From positions 744,001 to 808,000 of the forward strand of contig NZ_JAEHFX010000001.1 in assembly GCF_016623615.1 (NCBI RefSeq): a stretch of 64,000 bases of DNA. The letters are read 5' to 3'. The translations under genes were made by a program, and so were the position numbers. Below the pieces are notes generated by a model. That model saw only the letters and a program-made list of their open reading frames with translations, was not told the origin of the DNA and ran no database searches. Source of the stretch: Adhaeribacter terrigena (lineage in GTDB: Bacteria > Bacteroidota > Bacteroidia > Cytophagales > Hymenobacteraceae). The first letter of the stretch is position 1. The number at the start of each line of letters is the position of its first letter. This document shows, piece by piece, positions 34,052 through 42,868 of this stretch.

Positions 34052-36151
34052 TTAATGCGCAACTTCAAGCCAGCCTTTGTATTGTTCGCTGGTGCCAGGT
34101 TTTTGCAGAATGTAATAGTAAGTGCCACCTGCCGGCGCTTTCTGCGGCCAGTCGTTGCGGTATTGCTGGTCTTCGTAGAGCAGCGTGCCCCAACGGTTGA
34201 AAATACGCAAATGCCATTCGCCGGGCTGGGTGCCACGGATCATGAAGGTTTCGTTCTGGCCGTCGCCGTTCGGGGTAATAATGTTAGGCACCATGAAATC
34301 TTCCGGACAAGCTTTGAAAACTACCTGCACCGAATCGGTGGTGAAACATTCGTCTATTTTCATGGTGAGCGCATACCAGCCTTCGCGCCGCACCAACAGC
34401 ACCGAATCTTTGCTGCCATTGTTCCAGGTGTAGCGCGTGCCAGATACTTTCGGTTTTATGGTTACATCGCGGAACGGGCAGGTTTCAAAGATATACTGAT
34501 CGAAGAGCTTCGGCGGGCTCTGCAGCGGCGTAATGTTAATGGTATCGCGGGCCACGCAACCATTCATCGATCTTACCTCCAGCCAGTAAGTACCCGGTTT
34601 TCTGATCGTGATATTGGCTGAATCGGAACCGGTGCTCCACTTGTACTTCAGCATTTTTTCAGGACCTTTCAGGCGAAGGCTTCCGCCCACGCAAACTTCC
34701 TGATCCGGACCCAGGTCAACTTCTGGCAGTGGGTTAATAACAACTTGCATGGTGGTGCGTCGGACCCGGTTATTCAGTAAAATGGTAGTTAGTGAAACGT
34801 TGTAGGTGCCTGGCTTGGTGAATTTATGGTTCGGGTTTGGCAGCTCAGAATAATTATCGTTGCCGCTATCCGGGTCATCAAATTCCCAGTAGAACCGTTT
34901 CACCTGCCGTTTGATCTTCATCGTAAATTCGGTTACATCGCCAATACACTGGAATCTATAGAGAAAGGTGGGTACCCATAAATAGCTTTGGTTAAAATTT
35001 GGCAGACCCTGCAGGCTGAAACGTACCGGCGTAGTAGTAGCGGTATTGAGCTGCTGATTTCCGGAAGAAAAGCTTTTATTGTTCGACAGGCTATCGGGCA
35101 CATTCAGCACTTTAATGTTGCGGTTTCCGGTACCGGTTTCGGTGCTGGCGGCGTAAATTTTACCGTTCCGGGCCAATTGGAGCGAACTCGAAAAAACAGA
35201 TTTGGTGCCAAGGGCAATGCGGCGGGAGGCAGCTATTGCCGTTCTACTGCCGGCTTCCAGGTTAAATTGTTCAATACTTACCCCGTTATTTTGGGTGCTT
35301 ACGTAGAGCTTGCCGCCATCGCGCGAAAATTCAATGCCATAAGCTTTGGGTAAACCGGTAAACCGGAGCGGGTTGGAAATAAGGCCGGTTTCATCGTCGA
35401 AATCGTAGAGTTCCACCAGGTTCAGTTCCTGCATGGCCAGGGCCAGTTTCCGGCCGTCCGGCGATACTTTCATGCACCCGATCGCGTTGTGGTTCGGGAA
35501 ACTTCCCGCATGCGAAACCGCATTGGCCGGCTGACTCACAACCGGGTTCGGGTTTACGCCGGTCGGGGTAACGCGGTAAGCATAAAATTTATCGTTCTGG
35601 GTTGAAGAACCGTGCACAATTACCCAGGCATTCCGGGAAAAACGATGATCTACGGCGGTTATCTTTTCGGCAACCGGCGTTATGAGTGGAATGTTTTTAG
35701 CGATCACGCTGCCCTGTCCGTTCATAGCTGCCACATCTATTACCGAATATTTCAGGCCGTTCGCGCCGCCCAAGGCATCTACAGTAAATAGGTAATAGGT
35801 TTCGGGAGAATATGGGTTCTGCACCACTACCGAAGATTGCGCCGCCGACTGATGCCCGTGCAGCAACCAGCCGTTATTCATTTTATTATGAAACCTATTA
35901 AAAACGGTATCGCCGGAGGTATAAAAAAGAAGATTGCCTAAACTGTCGGAAATAGAAGTACAGCCTTCCTGCGCCCTGGCGGCACTGTTAACATCTATAG
36001 CCGGCGTGTTATTCTGAAAGAAATTACTATGAAAGTGTAAACCGGCGCGGCCGCCAAAATACCAGTAATCGGTTTCTTTCTGCGCTTGCGCATAAAAGCT
36101 GGTCAGGAAACCAAGGCATAAAAGCAGGCAGGCAATTCGGTACGTTTTCAT
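34052..36151 (-). CDS. T9SS type-B cargo protein with PKD domain (paralogue B)
   Basis: The 699-residue protein repeats the plan of its downstream neighbour: a signal peptide, DYWYFGGRAGLHFHSN, GNLLFYTSGDTVFNRFH, propeller-like repeats, a PKD-type domain (FYWEFDDPDSGNDN, FTKPGTYNVSLTTIL), Ig-like units (LGPDQEVCVGGSLRLKG) and the type-B C-terminal domain (VPNIITPNGDGQNE, LRIFNRWGTLLYEDQQYRND, GWLEVAH). It has one Ig-like unit fewer than paralogue A, which explains much of the length difference. The pair arose by tandem duplication. Secretion by the type IX system is inferred from the C-terminal domain. Confidence 0.9.
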   Translation of the reverse strand: MKTYRIACLLLCLGFLTSFYAQAQKETDYWYFGGRAGLHFHSNFFQNNTPAIDVNSAARAQEGCTSISDSLGNLLFYTSGDTVFNRFHNKMNNGWLLHGHQSAAQSSVVVQNPYSPETYYLFTVDALGGANGLKYSVIDVAAMNGQGSVIAKNIPLITPVAEKITAVDHRFSRNAWVIVHGSSTQNDKFYAYRVTPTGVNPNPVVSQPANAVSHAGSFPNHNAIGCMKVSPDGRKLALAMQELNLVELYDFDDETGLISNPLRFTGLPKAYGIEFSRDGGKLYVSTQNNGVSIEQFNLEAGSRTAIAASRRIALGTKSVFSSSLQLARNGKIYAASTETGTGNRNIKVLNVPDSLSNNKSFSSGNQQLNTATTTPVRFSLQGLPNFNQSYLWVPTFLYRFQCIGDVTEFTMKIKRQVKRFYWEFDDPDSGNDNYSELPNPNHKFTKPGTYNVSLTTILLNNRVRRTTMQVVINPLPEVDLGPDQEVCVGGSLRLKGPEKMLKYKWSTGSDSANITIRKPGTYWLEVRSMNGCVARDTINITPLQSPPKLFDQYIFETCPFRDVTIKPKVSGTRYTWNNGSKDSVLLVRREGWYALTMKIDECFTTDSVQVVFKACPEDFMVPNIITPNGDGQNETFMIRGTQPGEWHLRIFNRWGTLLYEDQQYRNDWPQKAPAGGTYYYILQKPGTSEQYKGWLEVAH

Positions 36152-36262
36152 GGCGGGGGAGGAGCGGTTTGTAGTGATGTCGTAGAAAATCTTCGAAACG
36201 TTGCCTGAAGAAAGGTAAATATTTTAAAAAAGTCAAGCTGTGTTTTAGTAAAGCCGGCCTCT

Positions 36263-36291
36263 TGAAAACGCTATTGTTCTGAACTGGAAAA
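36263..36291 (+). repeat. ACGSTA element (degenerate)
   Basis: GAAAACGCTATTGTTCTG, then GAAAAA; the GGC part is lost. It lies 20 bases before a second, complete copy. Confidence 0.45.
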
Positions 36292-36310
36292 ATAAAACCG
36301 CTTTAAATTG

Positions 36311-36340
36311 CAAAAACGCTATGTTTTGGCACAAAAAAGT
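36311..36340 (+). repeat. ACGSTA element joined to the mutase terminator
   Basis: AAAACGCTATGTTTT, then GGCAC, then AAAAAAGTC. The last part doubles as U-tract and stem of the terminator ending the mutase operon. Confidence 0.75.
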
Positions 36341-36366
36341 CCGGCCGCTTTGCAGCAACCGGACTA
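36334..36366 (-). terminator. Terminator of the methylmalonyl-CoA mutase operon
   Basis: AGTCCGG and CCGGACT form the stem; on the minus strand it is followed by a run of T supplied by the repeat element. Confidence 0.8.
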
Positions 36367-36391
36367 AAAGAATATTTAAAAGGGTAAAGAA

Positions 36392-38527
36392 TTATTCCGC
36401 TTTCAGCAACGTTTCCAGAATTTTCTGCGCCGCTACCGAAATTACCGTTCCCGGTCCAAACACACCGGCCACGCCGGCATCGTAGAGGAACTGGTAATCC
36501 TGGGCCGGAATTACGCCGCCGGCAATAACCTGAATATCGCTGCGGTCCAGTTTTTTCAGCTCCGCAATTAAAGCCGGAATCAAGGTTTTATGGCCCGCGG
36601 CTAATGAAGACACGCCAATAATATGCACGTCGTTTTCGGCCGCCTGCATGGCAACTTCTTCCGGCGTCTGGAACAGCGGCCCAATGTCCACGTCAAAGCC
36701 CAGGTCGGCAAAGGAAGTGGCAATTACTTTGGAACCGCGGTCGTGTCCGTCCTGGCCCATTTTGGCCACCATGATCCTTGGTCGGCGGCCTTCGGCTTCT
36801 GCAAAAGCATCGGCCATTTTCTTAGCCCGCTCAAAATTTTCATCGTCCGAAAGTTCGGCGGCATACACGCCCGAAATTGCTCTGATCACTGCTTTATGTC
36901 TTCCGTAAATTTTTTCCAACGCATCCGAAATTTCCCCTAAAGTTGCTCTCACGCGCGCAGCTTCCACGGCTAAAGCCAGTAAATTGCCTTCGCCAGATTT
37001 AGCAGCTTCGGTTAAATTTTGCAGCGCTTTTTCAACTTCGGCCTGGTTTCGTTCCGCTTTCAGTCTGGCTAAGCGTTCCAGCTGCGCGGTGCGCACGGCA
37101 GTATTATCAATATCCAGAATTTCGATGTTGTGGTCTTCGCTTTCGAGCTGGTATTTATTCACCCCCACGATCACGTCTTTACCGGAATCAATTCTTGCCT
37201 GTTTCCGCGCCGCCGCTTCTTCGATGCGCATTTTCGGCAAGCCGGTTTCAATGGCTTTGGCCATGCCGCCAAGTTCTTCCACTTCCTGAATTAATTCCCA
37301 GGCTTTGTGCGCGATTTCGTGGGTCAGGGCTTCAACGTAATACGAGCCGCCCCACGGGTCTACGGTTTTGGTAATGTTGGTTTCCTGCTGCAAATAGATC
37401 TGCGTGTTGCGGGCAATGCGCGCCGAAAAATCGGTTGGCAAGGCAATAGCTTCATCCAAAGCGTTGGTGTGCAAACTCTGCGTTCCGCCCAGCGCCGCCG
37501 CCAAGGCCTCGATAGTTGTTCTGGCTACGTTATTGAACGGATCCTGCTCGGTTAAGCTCCAGCCCGAAGTCTGGCAATGCGTACGTAAAGCCAGCGATTT
37601 TTCGTTTTTCGGGTTGAATTGTTTCAGCAGTTTGGCCCAAAGCATGCGGGCGGCGCGCATCTTGGCAATCTCCATAAAGTGGTTCATGCCAATGGCCCAG
37701 AAGAAAGACAACCGCGGTGCAAACGTATCGATGTCCATACCAGCTTTCAGGCCGGTGCGCACGTATTCCAGGCCATCAGCCAACGTATAAGCCAGTTCAA
37801 TATCGGCCGTGGCGCCGGCCTCCTGCATGTGGTAGCCCGAAATAGAGATGGAGTTGAATTTGGGCATATTTTGCGAGGTATATTCGAAAATATCCGCAAT
37901 AATTTTCATGCTTGGCTCCGGCGGGTAAATGTAGGTGTTGCGCACCATAAATTCCTTCAGAATGTCGTTCTGGATCGTGCCGCTCAGCTGCTCCGGTTTC
38001 ACGCCCTGCTCTTCGGCGGCTACAATGTAAAAGGCCAGAATTGGAAGAACAGCCCCGTTCATGGTCATAGAAACCGACATTTTATCCAACGGGATCTGAT
38101 CGAATAAGATCTTCATATCCAGGATCGAATCGATGGCCACACCGGCTTTCCCTACGTCGCCCACTACTCTTGGATGGTCGGAATCGTAACCGCGGTGCGT
38201 GGCTAAGTCGAACGCAACGGAAAGCCCTTTCTGGCCGCCGGCTAAGTTACGGCGGTAAAAAGCATTGCTTTCTTCGGCAGTACTAAAACCGGCGTACTGG
38301 CGAATGGTCCAGGGGTTGCGCACATACATGGTGCTGTAAGGGCCGCGTAAAAAAGGCGCAATACCGGCCGCAAAATCCAAATGCTCAAAAGAAACGGTAT
38401 CGTTTTGGGTATAAAAACTCTTGAGCGGAATTTGTTCGGCAGTTTGCCAATCGGTAGGCCGGGCCTGCCCTTCGTGGGCTTTTTCCCAAACCTGATTAAA
38501 ATCTATCTTGGTAAAATCGACTTTCAT
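36392..38527 (-). CDS. mutB: Methylmalonyl-CoA mutase, large (catalytic) subunit
   Basis: This B12 enzyme interconverts methylmalonyl-CoA and succinyl-CoA. The 711 residues include the barrel motifs [14 protein letters not shown] and [21 protein letters not shown]-terminal B12-binding domain carries the cobalt-ligand motif [20 protein letters not shown] and the [18 protein letters not shown] loop. The gene names mutA/mutB are used inconsistently between species; I use mutB for the large subunit. It lies about 100 bases after the small-subunit gene, and its chaperone MeaB is at 27037. Length is typical. Confidence 0.97.
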   Translation of the reverse strand: MKVDFTKIDFNQVWEKAHEGQARPTDWQTAEQIPLKSFYTQNDTVSFEHLDFAAGIAPFLRGPYSTMYVRNPWTIRQYAGFSTAEESNAFYRRNLAGGQKGLSVAFDLATHRGYDSDHPRVVGDVGKAGVAIDSILDMKILFDQIPLDKMSVSMTMNGAVLPILAFYIVAAEEQGVKPEQLSGTIQNDILKEFMVRNTYIYPPEPSMKIIADIFEYTSQNMPKFNSISISGYHMQEAGATADIELAYTLADGLEYVRTGLKAGMDIDTFAPRLSFFWAIGMNHFMEIAKMRAARMLWAKLLKQFNPKNEKSLALRTHCQTSGWSLTEQDPFNNVARTTIEALAAALGGTQSLHTNALDEAIALPTDFSARIARNTQIYLQQETNITKTVDPWGGSYYVEALTHEIAHKAWELIQEVEELGGMAKAIETGLPKMRIEEAAARKQARIDSGKDVIVGVNKYQLESEDHNIEILDIDNTAVRTAQLERLARLKAERNQAEVEKALQNLTEAAKSGEGNLLALAVEAARVRATLGEISDALEKIYGRHKAVIRAISGVYAAELSDDENFERAKKMADAFAEAEGRRPRIMVAKMGQDGHDRGSKVIATSFADLGFDVDIGPLFQTPEEVAMQAAENDVHIIGVSSLAAGHKTLIPALIAELKKLDRSDIQVIAGGVIPAQDYQFLYDAGVAGVFGPGTVISVAAQKILETLLKAE

Positions 38528-38630
38528 TTTTTAGATATAAGTATTAAGATATTAGATCTGAGACTTTTTGGTGCCAAAAGGATATCGTTTTCCGGTATCC
38601 GATTTCTAATTCTTAATTTCTAATTTTTAA
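38528..38630. other. Spacer between the two mutase genes with AT-rich tract
   Basis: It contains TTAGATATAAGTATTAAGAT, similar to an AT-rich tract at 21781-21812, and one ACGSTA element. Confidence 0.5.
38562..38592 (-). repeat. ACGSTA element inside the mutase operon
   Basis: Minus strand: AAAACGATATCCTTTT, then GGCACC, then AAAAAGTC. The core has A in place of S. Confidence 0.65.
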
Positions 38631-40472
38631 TTAATCAAGCGGTTCATCTTCCAGCAACACTTTTTTCTGCACGCAGTCTACCAGCGTTCCAATGTCGCAG
38701 CCCTGGAAAATGTACTGATCGAAGCCTTTGGCCGTCATTTCGGTTTCCATATGCTGGGGCGTAGCCGCCAGGATCAGCACCGGTTTCTGGGGTTTACCTT
38801 TTAAATTGCCGGTAAATTCTGCCGTAAAATGCTGGTACTGTTCTTCCGAGCCCGAAAGCACGATGATCTTCGAATCGTTGTTTTGCAGCGTTGCCGCGGC
38901 ATCTTCCACGTTTTCGAAATGATAAACGTGCGTATCGAAGTTGGCGCATTCGAAGAACTCTTTGGCAAAGGAAGCGTGCAGGTGTTCGTTTAATTTGGTG
39001 CCGATCACGGCAATTAAGGCCCGCGCTTTTTTCTTCCTTTTCTGGAAATGCATTTCCGAGGCCAGGCGCATGATCTCGAACGGGTAAGCGGCGCGGTTGG
39101 TGTCGTAATACTTGCTTTGCATTAAACGCTCCGGGTCGAAATCTACTTTTTCGTTTGCGTTCGGGTATTTGTTGGTGCCTACCAGAATATGTTCGCGATT
39201 GGTAAGCGCTTTGAATTTCTGTTCGGTAATTTTTTTGATCTCTGCAGCAATAAACTCACTTTCCAGCGATTTTTTAAAACCACCTTTGCTTTCCAGGAGC
39301 TGAAAACATTCCCAGGCTTTTTCGGCTATTTCCTTGGTTAAACTTTCCAGGTAATAAGAACCGGCCGCCGGGTCGATGGCTTTATCTAAATAAGCTTCTT
39401 CTTTCAGAATAACGGAAATGTTGCGGGAAATGCGTTCCGAAAAATCGTCGGGGGTTTTGTAAAGCTGATCGAACGGCGCAATGCTCAGCGAATCGCAGCC
39501 GCCCAAAACGGCGCTCATGGCCTGGGTAGTGCCGCGCAGTAAATTTACGTGCGGATCGAAAACTGTCTGAAACCAGCGGGAAGTAGAAACGTGAATGCGT
39601 AACCGGCCGGCAATTTCGCCGTGCAAACCGTAGCTGCTCACAATGGCGCTCCAAAGCAGACGCAAAGCCCGAAGCTTGGCAATTTCGAAGAAATAATTGG
39701 TGCCCGCCGTAACGTGAAATTGCATGCGACTGATAACCTTTTCCGGCGCGATGTTGTGTTTCTCACAATTTTCGATCACGCTCACCGCCGCGCTTAAAAC
39801 CAGCGCAATTTCCTGGGTAAGCAAAGAACCGCGGTTACTGAACTGCTGGCCGCTGATGGCAATAGGGTAAAGGTTGGGAGCATCTTTTACCAGGTCCAGC
39901 ATAGGCGGAATGCAGGCATAGGCGGGCAGATGAAAAGGCTCATCGTCTATTGGTTCGAACTGAATAAAGCCGCGCAGTAAAGTCAGATCGTAGTTATTCT
40001 CTTTGGCGCTTTTGAGGTATTGTTCCAGATACGTTTCGGGCGAAACCGGAAAGGTGAAGCTGATAGATGCACCGCGCATAAACGGTTTGGAAAACAAATA
40101 ACCGAAATCGAAATCTACCGGTTCTTTCAGGATGAAGTGGATGCCGGTGGCGCCGCGTTCCAAAGCTGTTGCTGCTTTGTCGATGGACGGTTGGCTTTCG
40201 CGCCGCACGTAGATCGTCTGCACATTGTCCCACTGGTTGTCGCGGGCTTTGGTGGTGCGCACAAACGGGAAATCGTCGGGCCTGGAAACCAGGTTTTCCG
40301 GCAGGTCCTGGCGCGTATAAAATGGTTTAACAGTTATGCCTTCGTCGGTTTGCCACAGCAGGGAATGGTAGCTCGCTTCGCGCAGATCTTTGCGGATGCG
40401 TTCTTCCCAGGTTTGGGCGTTTACCGGTGTGAAATCATTAAAAAGAGGCGTTTCAGATTTCGCTTCGTTCAT
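38631..40472 (-). CDS. mutA: Methylmalonyl-CoA mutase, small subunit
   Basis: The 613-residue protein follows the mutase barrel layout (VKPFYTRQDLPENL, AISGQQFSNRGSLLTQEIAL, KARALIAVIGTKLNEHL). The C-terminal B12 domain lacks the DxHxxG cobalt motif, as expected for the non-catalytic partner. It forms a heterodimer with the large subunit encoded just downstream. The barrel match to the family and the gene order make the call secure. The promoter is not obvious; TATCTTTA about 25 bases upstream is a near match to the -7 element. Confidence 0.95.
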   Translation of the reverse strand: MNEAKSETPLFNDFTPVNAQTWEERIRKDLREASYHSLLWQTDEGITVKPFYTRQDLPENLVSRPDDFPFVRTTKARDNQWDNVQTIYVRRESQPSIDKAATALERGATGIHFILKEPVDFDFGYLFSKPFMRGASISFTFPVSPETYLEQYLKSAKENNYDLTLLRGFIQFEPIDDEPFHLPAYACIPPMLDLVKDAPNLYPIAISGQQFSNRGSLLTQEIALVLSAAVSVIENCEKHNIAPEKVISRMQFHVTAGTNYFFEIAKLRALRLLWSAIVSSYGLHGEIAGRLRIHVSTSRWFQTVFDPHVNLLRGTTQAMSAVLGGCDSLSIAPFDQLYKTPDDFSERISRNISVILKEEAYLDKAIDPAAGSYYLESLTKEIAEKAWECFQLLESKGGFKKSLESEFIAAEIKKITEQKFKALTNREHILVGTNKYPNANEKVDFDPERLMQSKYYDTNRAAYPFEIMRLASEMHFQKRKKKARALIAVIGTKLNEHLHASFAKEFFECANFDTHVYHFENVEDAAATLQNNDSKIIVLSGSEEQYQHFTAEFTGNLKGKPQKPVLILAATPQHMETEMTAKGFDQYIFQGCDIGTLVDCVQKKVLLEDEPLD

Positions 40473-40590
40473 AATATACTCGTTTTTCGGAGGGTAAAGA
40501 TACGGTTTTTGCGTTGCTATGATTTAATATTTGCCAAAAATCGGCAGTTTCCGGTATTGTTCCGTAAAAACCGCCAAAGCACTTTTTTAC

Positions 40591-41334
40591 ATGAAAACCA
40601 TACCGAATTTATACATTGGTACCTCCGGCTGGAGTTATCGCTGGAAAGGCGTTTTCTATCCGGAAGACCTGCCCAGCGCCGATTTTTTGCCATTTTACGC
40701 GCAGCATTTCAACACCACCGAAATAAACAGCAGCCATTACCACTACACCATGGCCAAAACCATAGAAAAATGGCTGGCACTTACGCCTCCGGAATTCCGG
40801 TTCGGTGCCAAATTCCACAAAGAAATTACCCACGTAAAGCGCCTGGCAAACGCGGAAGCCGAAATTGAAAAATGGATGAGCCGCTATTTATTAATGGGTG
40901 AAAGGCTAGGGCCGGTACTGGTGCAGATCCCGGCCAGCTTGCGTTTCGACCGGCCGCTGGCTGAGGATTTTTTCCGGTTGCTGCGCGAGAAATATCCCGA
41001 TCAGATCTTTGCCTTTGAAGTGCGCCATAAAAGCTGGCTTGAAGAGGAACCTATAGAACTTCTGCGCGATTACGAAATAACCTTTGTAATTGCCGATTCG
41101 CCGCGCTGGCCCAAACTCGATATCACCACCACCGAAAATGTGTACCTAAGATTGCACGGCCAGGAACGATTATATTCCGGGCCTTATGACGATGCTGCCC
41201 TGGAACGTTACGCCTTTATGATAAACGACTGGCTACTGGATGAAAAGCAGGTCTGGGTGTATTTCAACAATACCATGTTCGGAAATGCGGTTACAGATGC
41301 GAAACGCTTGCAGGAAATGCTGGAGAATTTGTAA
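40591..41334 (+). CDS. DUF72 family protein (TIM-barrel-like)
   Basis: From the ATG at 40591 the protein has 247 residues and the DUF72 hallmarks: LYIGTSGWSYRWKGVFYPED at the start, FNTTEINSSHYHYTMAKTIE, FRFGAKFHKEITHVKRL, GPVLVQIPASLRFDR, FAFEVRHKSWL, and near the end YLRLHGQERLYSG and VWVYFNNTMFGNAV. These are cytosolic barrel proteins of unknown function. An earlier in-frame start at 40531 would add 20 residues that are not family-like. It is a single gene. Confidence 0.9.
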   Translation: MKTIPNLYIGTSGWSYRWKGVFYPEDLPSADFLPFYAQHFNTTEINSSHYHYTMAKTIEKWLALTPPEFRFGAKFHKEITHVKRLANAEAEIEKWMSRYLLMGERLGPVLVQIPASLRFDRPLAEDFFRLLREKYPDQIFAFEVRHKSWLEEEPIELLRDYEITFVIADSPRWPKLDITTTENVYLRLHGQERLYSGPYDDAALERYAFMINDWLLDEKQVWVYFNNTMFGNAVTDAKRLQEMLENL

Positions 41335-41347
41335 ATGAAAATGATCT

Positions 41348-41377
41348 GAAAACGCTATGTTTTCAGGCCGAAAAAGT
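41348..41377 (+). repeat. ACGSTA element after the DUF72 gene
   Basis: GAAAACGCTATGTTTTC, then AGGCC, then GAAAAAGT: one of the most complete copies. Confidence 0.75.
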
Positions 41378-41415
41378 GCCGATGTAGCTTTTCTTTCCTT
41401 CAAAACGCCACCCGG

Positions 41416-41460
41416 ATACCCATAAAAACTGAAATGTTAAGCTTCAGTTTTTATGGGTAT
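41416..41460. terminator. Long perfect hairpin between convergent genes
   Basis: ATACCCATAAAAACTGAA and TTCAGTTTTTATGGGTAT make an 18-bp perfect stem with a nine-base loop, placed between convergent stops. AT-rich and long for a terminator, but no other role is evident. Confidence 0.7.
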
Positions 41461-41478
41461 AAAATTTCAGGGAACAGT

Positions 41479-42192
41479 TTACTTCCCGGCAATGTCTTTC
41501 ACCTGATCCACCTCAAAGATCCGGGAAGTTTCGCCATTTTTAAGTTTGTAGGTAATTACCCGTTTCATTTCCGAAGGTTTGCCGTTTACATCTCCCTCGT
41601 TGTAGAGCGGGAATTCCTGCGTCAGCGCGTTGTTTACCACGGTAAATTTATCGTGCCCGCCATAACCTTTTTTGAGAGTAGCATTATCAGCAATTTCCGG
41701 GAAAGTAACCCGGCTCATCGATTTTCCATTGTTTACCGAAAAAGCGATCACCTTGCCATAACTTCCGCTGCCAGCCGATTGCGTATAAATTAAAAGTTCC
41801 GGAAATCCGTCGGCATTCAAGTCACCGGTTTCGGCATTTACCACCGGTTCTGTTTCCAGTTTTTCCTCCCGGTTGGTTGCTGAAAGGCCCCCAGGCTCAA
41901 TGCTTACTTGTTGCAGAGAACCTTTGCCGTAAGCGTTCACGGTAAACGTTATGTTTTTATAAGTTAAAACTTTCGAGAAATCTGCTGAAACCGGTTCTGC
42001 CTTGATTACTGGTTCTTGGGTTGTTTTTGGTTCTTCGGCTGGTTCTTTGTCTTGAACCGACATAGAATCGGTTTTTACATCAGAGTCGGTCCCGGTTCTT
42101 TCAGAATGGACACGTTCTTTAGATTCGCTGCAACTTACGACCAGGGAAGAAGCAATAATTGCGGTGAAAAGGTAAGGAAATATTTTTCTCAT
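41479..42192 (-). CDS. Lipoprotein with PliI-like domain (possible I-type lysozyme inhibitor)
   Basis: From the ATG at 42192 the product has a lipoprotein signal (MRKIFPYLFTAIIASSLVV, then SC with the acylated Cys), a Glu/Lys/Asp-rich linker (about 25-75), and a beta-rich domain. That domain carries DLNADGFPELLIYTQSAGSG, SYGKVIAFSVNNGKSMS, and GYGGHDKFTVVNNALTQEFP. This spacing resembles PliI-family inhibitors of invertebrate-type lysozyme. I rate the family assignment as likely, the inhibitory role as inference. The anchored protein would lie in the periplasm or outer membrane. Confidence 0.62.
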   Translation of the reverse strand: MRKIFPYLFTAIIASSLVVSCSESKERVHSERTGTDSDVKTDSMSVQDKEPAEEPKTTQEPVIKAEPVSADFSKVLTYKNITFTVNAYGKGSLQQVSIEPGGLSATNREEKLETEPVVNAETGDLNADGFPELLIYTQSAGSGSYGKVIAFSVNNGKSMSRVTFPEIADNATLKKGYGGHDKFTVVNNALTQEFPLYNEGDVNGKPSEMKRVITYKLKNGETSRIFEVDQVKDIAGK

Positions 42193-42282
42193 TTTTGGAT
42201 TATCATCGTTAAGGTCCGGTCCGGATTGCATATCTCACAACATGCAAATCAAGGTTTCAAATACTATTCAAAACTATTGTAA

Positions 42283-42316
42283 AAAAAACCTGAAGCAAAT
42301 TGCTTCAGGTTTTTTT
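42283..42316. terminator. Terminator after the small basic protein gene
   Basis: AACCTGAAG and CTTCAGGTT with A- and T-runs on either side. Confidence 0.85.
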
Positions 42317-42318
42317 GT

Positions 42319-42531
42319 TTAGCGGAGTCTTTTGGATTTATGCAAGCCTTCGCCGGCGAACATGCTTTTTTTAGGAACTCTTTTCTTGGAAACCGTCCGC
42401 TTCGATTTATGTTCGCTGTAGGTTATTTTACCTTTCGGTACGTTGGTTTGTTTTCTTTTTTTGTCGCCTTCGTCGGCGTGGCTTAACGATATGCTGAGCA
42501 TAAAGGTCAAAGCCAGGAGTAACGTTTTCAT
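42319..42531 (-). CDS. Small basic exported protein
   Basis: A signal peptide (MKTLLLALTFMLSISLSHA) precedes a mature chain of only about 50 residues that is highly basic (DEGDKKRKQTN, EHKSKRTVSKKRVPKKS). I recognise no family. The clean signal peptide and the terminator three bases after the stop support that it is a real gene. It might bind nucleic acid, lipid A or an acidic envelope polymer, but this is speculation. Confidence 0.65.
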   Translation of the reverse strand: MKTLLLALTFMLSISLSHADEGDKKRKQTNVPKGKITYSEHKSKRTVSKKRVPKKSMFAGEGLHKSKRLR

Positions 42532-42770
42532 AGCAGGGTTTAATTTGATTTTTTTGGGTTTTTCATAAGTGTGTTTTCAGAGCAAACAAAGGCAGCGTTT
42601 TAAAGTTGAGCAGCCCTTCTGGTATTTATTTGGCTGTCTGCCTTTGTCTGTTTATTTACGGTGCCCTATCAGATTCGGTAATGTAAATTGACTTATTTGA
42701 AGAGGAAGTTTCTTCGGTGCAATACTTTTCAGGGAAAAAGCCACTTCGGTTTCCTATTGTTTTACCAGGC

Positions 42771-42800
42771 AAAACGGTAGGGTTTCAAGCCCGAAAAGTC
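42771..42800 (+). repeat. ACGSTA element upstream of the 5'-nucleotidase pair
   Basis: AAAACGGTAGGGTTTC, then AAGCCC, then GAAAAGTC. It ends 15 bases before the -33 element of the promoter. Confidence 0.72.
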
Positions 42801-42814
42801 TGAACGAAAGAGAA

Positions 42815-42846
42815 TTGGTTTCTGAGAGCAGAACCTCGTACCTTTG
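42815..42846 (+). promoter_or_regulatory. Bacteroidota-type promoter of the 5'-nucleotidase pair
   Basis: TTG (42815-42817) and TACCTTTG (42839-42846) with 21 bases between them. The ATG follows 23 bases later, so the longer open frame from 42815 is rejected. Confidence 0.65.
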
Positions 42847-42868
42847 TTTTCCAAATCCTGCAGAATCT

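Noticed and set aside
38391-38420. Element insertion inside the mutase large-subunit gene
   Set aside because: The codons (Thr-Gln-Asn-Asp-Thr-Val-Ser-Phe) fall in a stretch that aligns with the family start without extra residues; chance through codon use is enough.
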